DNA of 64,000 nt from Tetracentron sinense. Lineage: Eukaryota > Streptophyta > Magnoliopsida > Trochodendrales > Trochodendraceae. Location: contig CM026568.1 in NCBI GenBank assembly GCA_015143295.1, positions 20,218,607 to 20,282,606 on the forward strand, read 5' to 3'. The position numbers and the translations under genes are program-made. Within the stretch, counting starts at the first letter, position 1, and every line of letters starts with the position of its first letter. Under the pieces are notes generated by a model that saw only the letters and a program-made list of their open reading frames with translations, ran no database searches and was not told the origin of the DNA. Shown here piece by piece: positions 59,180-64,000 of the stretch.

Positions 59180-60464
59180 TTATGACTAGCTACAATAAGT
59201 GCGCGTGTACGATCAAGTACGTACGGTCGCACAGACCTTCCCTGTCTTTGGAAGTAATCCGTTGACCGATGAATTCATGATGAACGGTAGGGGGTCAGAT
59301 TCAGAAGACTCGAGGAGTAGCCTTTTTTTGCTTCATCTCTTTTGTTTCTTTTTTGGCATCCCCGAAAGGAACGCTTCATGGGTTTCTCGAATTATGGAGC
59401 TTTAATGGAAACTAAGATCGGTTCTCTATCCTTGATCCTTTTTCTTTTTCTTTTCCCTTTTCTTTTTGAGGAGTACCTGTGCCACGCGCATTTGATGACC
59501 CTAAACAACATAACATATGGGACAACATGCTCGGGTAGGAACCCGATGTGGGACTAAACACTCACCCTAAAGGGTTGATGGCTCAAACCCATGCAAACTA
59601 TATCCTTTTAGGTGATATTTTTGATTTAGGGTGACTTATCGGTACTTATCTATACTCTTCTTGATTGCGCTTCACATTGTTGGCAATTTCCCTTTTCTTT
59701 GAAGGGGTGGACCAGTGGTTCCGGAGACTTATGCCTCATGAAGTGGAAGGTCTTGATTTCGACTTCTCACTCCCCCTTTGGAGCTAGTCCCGCACAGATT
59801 TTTCAGGTTTACCTGGTGTGGCGGGTTGGGGGGTCTCGTCACACTCTGGGGATTAGTCCTAACCCAAGGGTTGGGACACCCGAGTTTCCAAAAAAACATG
59901 GAATCGATTTTTCTCCCACATTCTATTCATATTTATTATACTGATAAGTTAATTTAGGGTTGATGGCTCGAACCCAGGATGGAAGAGTACTCCCAACCAT
60001 ATGCAAACCACTATTAGGTGGGACGGCCAACGGCCAAAGCCACAGAAGTTGAGGCTAATCACTTGGGTCTGCAAACGATCCTTGAATAAGACTGCAAAGA
60101 ATTGGTGGATATTTGAATGGAAATTCGAATCTCATATACTGAAAAATACAAACCATCTTGAAGACATGGTGAAGCTAAAGAAAATGTGTGGAAGAGTAGA
60201 AATAAGAAGCTAAAGAAAATGTGTGCGTGGAAGAGTAGGAAGTAACTCTTACCTGTAGCCTAGTCAATTCGGCTGCTCACAATGCAACCCAAATAGCCCT
60301 CAACGAAAGTCTCAAGAGACTACTATCCCCTAATATTAATTTTGTGTTTTCAATGGCCTCCCTTTAAACCAAAACAAAATGGCCTCCCTAAACTTAGATA
60401 CTGGGCAGTCATTTATAGTATTTGATTCCTATTCTATGAATATCTAGCTATTACTAAAACACAC

Positions 60465-60495
<31 letters not shown>

Positions 60496-61100
60496 AAAGT
60501 ACACACATACAAGCACATGAAAACAAATATATTATTTGTCATATTCATTAGTCATTTTTTTAAATAATCATCACAAGTCATTTTTATTCTTAGCTTGATT
60601 GATTTCCTAAATTTCTTCTTTGGTATTCCTTGAAAAATATCAATTGTTGGTGTAAAACTATTAGCTACTATTTCTTTTCTATATTTCTTTAAAATTACTA
60701 TTTGAAAATCATTTTCTTGGAATACTCCGGTAATAATATTATCACCACTTGTTCTGACTGGTCCAATTTTATTTTTTTTCTGTTAGGTATGCTAATAATA
60801 TTCAGACTTTTCATAATATTCTTATATTGTTATTTAAAATCCCTTTTTCGACATCACCTACAGGCTTAAATGAAATCCCGCTCCAAAATGAGTCTTTTCC
60901 TTATGAAGTCAAAAGTTACTGACAACTCATAGAATCATATAATTGAGAGATTGTCTTTTTGAGTACAAATCATATTTTCTTTTTTTTTAAGATTGGAGTT
61001 GCCTCACTAGACTAGTATACTACTCATAGAAGTATATCAACCTAGTGCTAAGGGGTGTATATATATATATATAACCTATTGCTAATTAAGGGCAAAATTC
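59180..61100. other. Upstream flank of the KNATM-like gene
   Basis: Holds its presumed promoter and leader (minus strand). SINE-like remnants occur near 59560-59600 and 59955-59980 (GATGGCTCRAACCC) and near 59700-59800. A (CA)n(TA)n tract lies at 60460-60495. No further gene was seen. Confidence 0.45.
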
Positions 61101-61646
61101 GTTCATGGTTTATAAAGAAAACCATTAAAGAAAAAAAAAAACCATAAAGCCAATGAAAAATTGGAGGCGCATCCCAATATTTGATGATTACACCCCATTT
61201 AAAAAAAATTACAAACCACACACCATATTAGAGATATTTTAGAGAATAAAGAGAGTGGAAATTAGAGATAATTTAGAGAAGAAAGAGAGTGGTAATTAGA
61301 GATAATTTAGAGAATACAGAGTGGTGTAATAAGATGAAATGAGATACTACCATGAAGAGAATTTGAGATTGAGAATTCTTAAATGATTTACAAGAACCCT
61401 AAGAGGGTGTAAATAGATTTTCCAAGACTCATAATATAGAAAGATCTCTCAAAGATAATCCTAATCTAATCATACCTAATTGATCCTAATCTTTTTCAAA
61501 ATTCAAATCTAACTAGATATGAGATGAGATACAGTGTATCTCATCTCACCTTATTACACCACTCTATATTCTCTAAACTATCTCTAATACACCACTAAAT
61601 AAATAAAATTTTATGGGCACACAAAAAAAATTACCTATAAATTTTA

Positions 61647-62350
61647 GGGTGGTGTTATGTGCACACCAATACTTGATGACTACACCCCATTAAAAAAGTT
61701 CTAATATTTTAAAGTTCTTTATATTTTTATATGTGCACCCCAGTCATACTTCATTTGGTCTTAAACTGAATTCTTCTTTGCCATCACCTCTCTATGGTCT
61801 CAATTCGTGATCACTTCTCCATTAACCAGCATTCTCACATTTTCAGTTTTTAGTTTGACAATTTTGTTAATTTAAGATTTTATTCATTCAATTGAAAATT
61901 TAATTATATAATTTTTCATTTCTTTGTTTGATTGATCGCTATTGAAAATCCAATTATTAGTTTGCCAATTCTTGATTATTTGAGGTTTTCTTTATTTAAA
62001 AAAAAAAAATGATTTGATGGTTTTGAAATTTTTGCAGACCATCCTAATATGTTTGCAATATTATACATCATTGGCTCACCTCCTAAATAGTTCATTACAC
62101 ATAAATATTAGATGAGAAAATCCTAATTTTTTAATTAAACAGATGATGATTGCATTATTTACTCTTGAATAAAGTGACTCTTAAAAAAAGTGGAGCTAGC
62201 ATTACTCTCAATTGTTATAGTTAATAAATTTGAAATTGGTGTGTAATTATAAATTTTATAAGTAATTTTTTTGATTGTGGTGTTCATTTAAAATTTTAAT
62301 AAATTAATGGTGTGTAGTAATCAAATATTGGGGTGCGTCTAACACCACCC
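61647..62350. mobile_element. Long-TIR element with GGGTGGTGTTA ends
   Basis: Left end GGGTGGTGTTATGTGCACAC and right end (complement of GGGTGGTGTTAGACGCACCC) continue as inverted repeats for ~55 bp (sharing CAATA.TTGAT.ACTACAC..CATTAA). Flanks AAATTTTA at 61639-61646 and 62351-62358 match over 8 bp, though the word is AT-rich. No transposase; 704 bp. Confidence 0.8.
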
Positions 62351-62619
62351 AAATTTTATATAAACTAATTAACTACAATAATAAATCATTCAACCAAGAT
62401 TGATACCTAACTCTCCCATCTCTAACGGTAGTTCAAGTGGTTCTCATTCAGTGTGGATAGTTCTCATTAAGCCAATTCACTGGTATGATGCATTTAAACA
62501 ATTCATGAAAATTCAAGAATTCAATATGATATGATACGGTCCTCGGTTTTTATGTTTATAAATAGAAGATACTATAATAATATTAGAACCATAGTCATTG
62601 TAGACAAAAAAATCTTTTC

Positions 62620-62944
62620 TAAAATTACAGTAAAATCTACTGGGAAAACTTATTGATAATCTTACATGGAAATCAAGATTGATGTCCCTTTCAATCAAGA
62701 AAGGGAAAAAAAATACTGGGGGTCAAGACTCGAGCTCCTCTTCTTTGAAACTCGCCCCTTCTTTCGAAAAGAAGAACAATTGAGGATGTGAGAAAGATGA
62801 TGACGAATGGAGGAGTTGGTTCACAAATAGAGAAAAGGAGGATGGAACTTGGGTGCACATATAGGAGTCAATCAAACTTTGAAATAAAAAAGAATTTTTT
62901 AATGGGTTAGTAGTGAAATGTTGGGGGTGTGCCTAGCACCACCC
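62620..62944. mobile_element. Partial relative of the GGGTGGTG element (right end)
   Basis: Ends CTAGCACCACCC at 62944, preceded by sequence (62690-62780) that is roughly the reverse complement of 63480-63560. A matching left end was not found, so it is truncated or nested. Confidence 0.6.
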
Positions 62945-63257
62945 TAAAATAAATATGCTAAAAAGCATACAGAATCACATTTAAAAACTGGCATGTTCTA
63001 ATCTTAGGAAAATAAAAGAAATAATTGCATTGCTCTTGAAATAATTTCATCTCAAGATAGAAACCTCCGGGATGGCATGTGCATGATTGTGTTAGGTAGG
63101 CAAAGATGCAAGAATTCCCCATATTAATGATCATTAAGATTAAGGAATGAAGGTAACAATTTTGGCATTCTTCATCTCTTGGTAAATATGGAATTAAAAA
63201 GGAAATTTGAGTGTTTGTTGTGATGCAAAGATATCATTTTGTTTTTTTTTAAATTTT

Positions 63258-63872
63258 GGGTGGGGTTATAGTCACACCTTGACATTTGATGATTACGTCT
63301 CATTAAAATACTTTCTTCTATTTTGAAGTTTCTCACCATCTTATAAGTGTACCCTAGCTAGCCCTAACCCTAACCCCCTTATCCTCCAACCAAATTCTTC
63401 TTATTTGTCAGCTAAATCCTTCTCCATTTGCCATCACCTCTCCTCCAATCGAATCCTTCTCCATTTGCCAGCACCTCTCTCACGGTCTTAGAAAAGAAGG
63501 GATGAGTTTCAAATTAGAGGAGCTTGAGTCTTGCACTTGATACTTCATTTATTTATTGATTGGAATGCAACATCAATCTTGATAACGAGATACCACTGTA
63601 AGTGATCAACTGTCCTAGTGGTATCTTCTATTCATAAACCCTATAAATGGAGGCATTCTTATTTGATGCTAAATTTTTGAATATATATATATATAATGAA
63701 TTGTCTAGGGTACCTTGCCGACCTCTGGATTTCTTGCACTTTACATCAAGTGGTGCACCATCTGTTTGATTAAAAGCTTAGAATCATCTTATCAATTATA
63801 TATGGAGTAATGTCTTGATTAGATAATTTACCTTTGTAGATGATGAGTTTGAAGTTTGGTGTGTAATTACTT

Positions 63873-63923
<51 letters not shown>

Positions 63924-64000
63924 CTAGTGAATTTGTTAATATCACTAGTCTTTTTTACCCCTATGTATTGAATACCATTTTATTAAATATTTGAGTAATT
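63258..64000. mobile_element. Further GGGTGG(G/T)G element, left end, running out of the window
   Basis: Starts GGGTGGGGTTATAGTCACAC and continues with the family's TTTGATGATTAC and CATTAAAA words, then 'tttgccatcacctct', which also occurs near 61780. The right end is not in the window. It includes a (TA)n tract at 63871-63921. Confidence 0.55.

Noticed and set aside
63355-63378. CCCTAACCCTAACCC, telomere-like
   Set aside because: Only about two and a half units and not the usual plant CCCTAAA unit; chance within a TIR element.

Overview
This is plant nuclear DNA, most likely from a broad-leaved (non-monocot) flowering plant. The evidence is three intron-bearing plant genes (nicastrin, a class A heat stress factor of HsfA8 type, and a homeodomain-less KNOX gene of KNATM type), TE-loaded long introns and an AT-rich background. 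No species is claimed. No bacterial, organellar, rRNA or CRISPR features were seen.

Layout. 1-8.3 kb is transposon territory upstream of nicastrin: a solo LTR (889-3321), eroded LINE remnants, a palindromic MITE, a Mutator-like element (6244-7218) and a hAT-like element. 8.6-35.8 kb is the complete nicastrin gene on the + strand: 16 coding exons and 670 codons spread over 27 kb. Its introns hold three LINE fragments, five TIR elements with 8-bp target duplications, and local tandem duplications. After a 2.5 kb intergenic spacer carrying one more hAT-type MITE, the heat stress factor gene (45763-38230, - strand, 2 exons, 384 aa) converges on nicastrin tail to tail. Its 6.4 kb intron holds another LINE fragment and another MITE. 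46-54.6 kb is again mobile DNA: a second solo LTR (47160-49686) and a ~1 kb direct duplication. 54.66-59.18 kb is the KNATM-like gene on the - strand (3 exons, 154 aa). The remainder to 64 kb is upstream DNA with a cluster of long-TIR elements.

The three genes do not form a pathway. Nicastrin is the ectodomain subunit of gamma-secretase, the HSF is a transcription factor, and the KNOX protein is a TALE-partner regulator. What links the region is the density of insertions whose target-site duplications can be read directly: 11 good cases, several of them nested or adjacent.

The most unusual structures are: (1) a 21-bp-phased array of TACGATCGATCGTA-like dyads just upstream of the TATA box of the second solo LTR; (2) a set of perfect hairpins sharing the core AGAATGTCGGT in the first solo LTR; (3) three decayed tandem copies of the KNOX1-coding part of the KNATM-like exon 1 inside its own first intron; (4) a KNATM-like stop codon lying inside a perfect splice-donor sequence; (5) two different hAT-type MITEs inserted at the same 8-bp site. 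All coordinates were derived by reading the sequence by eye. Splice sites are inferred from reading-frame continuity and family knowledge, not from transcripts.
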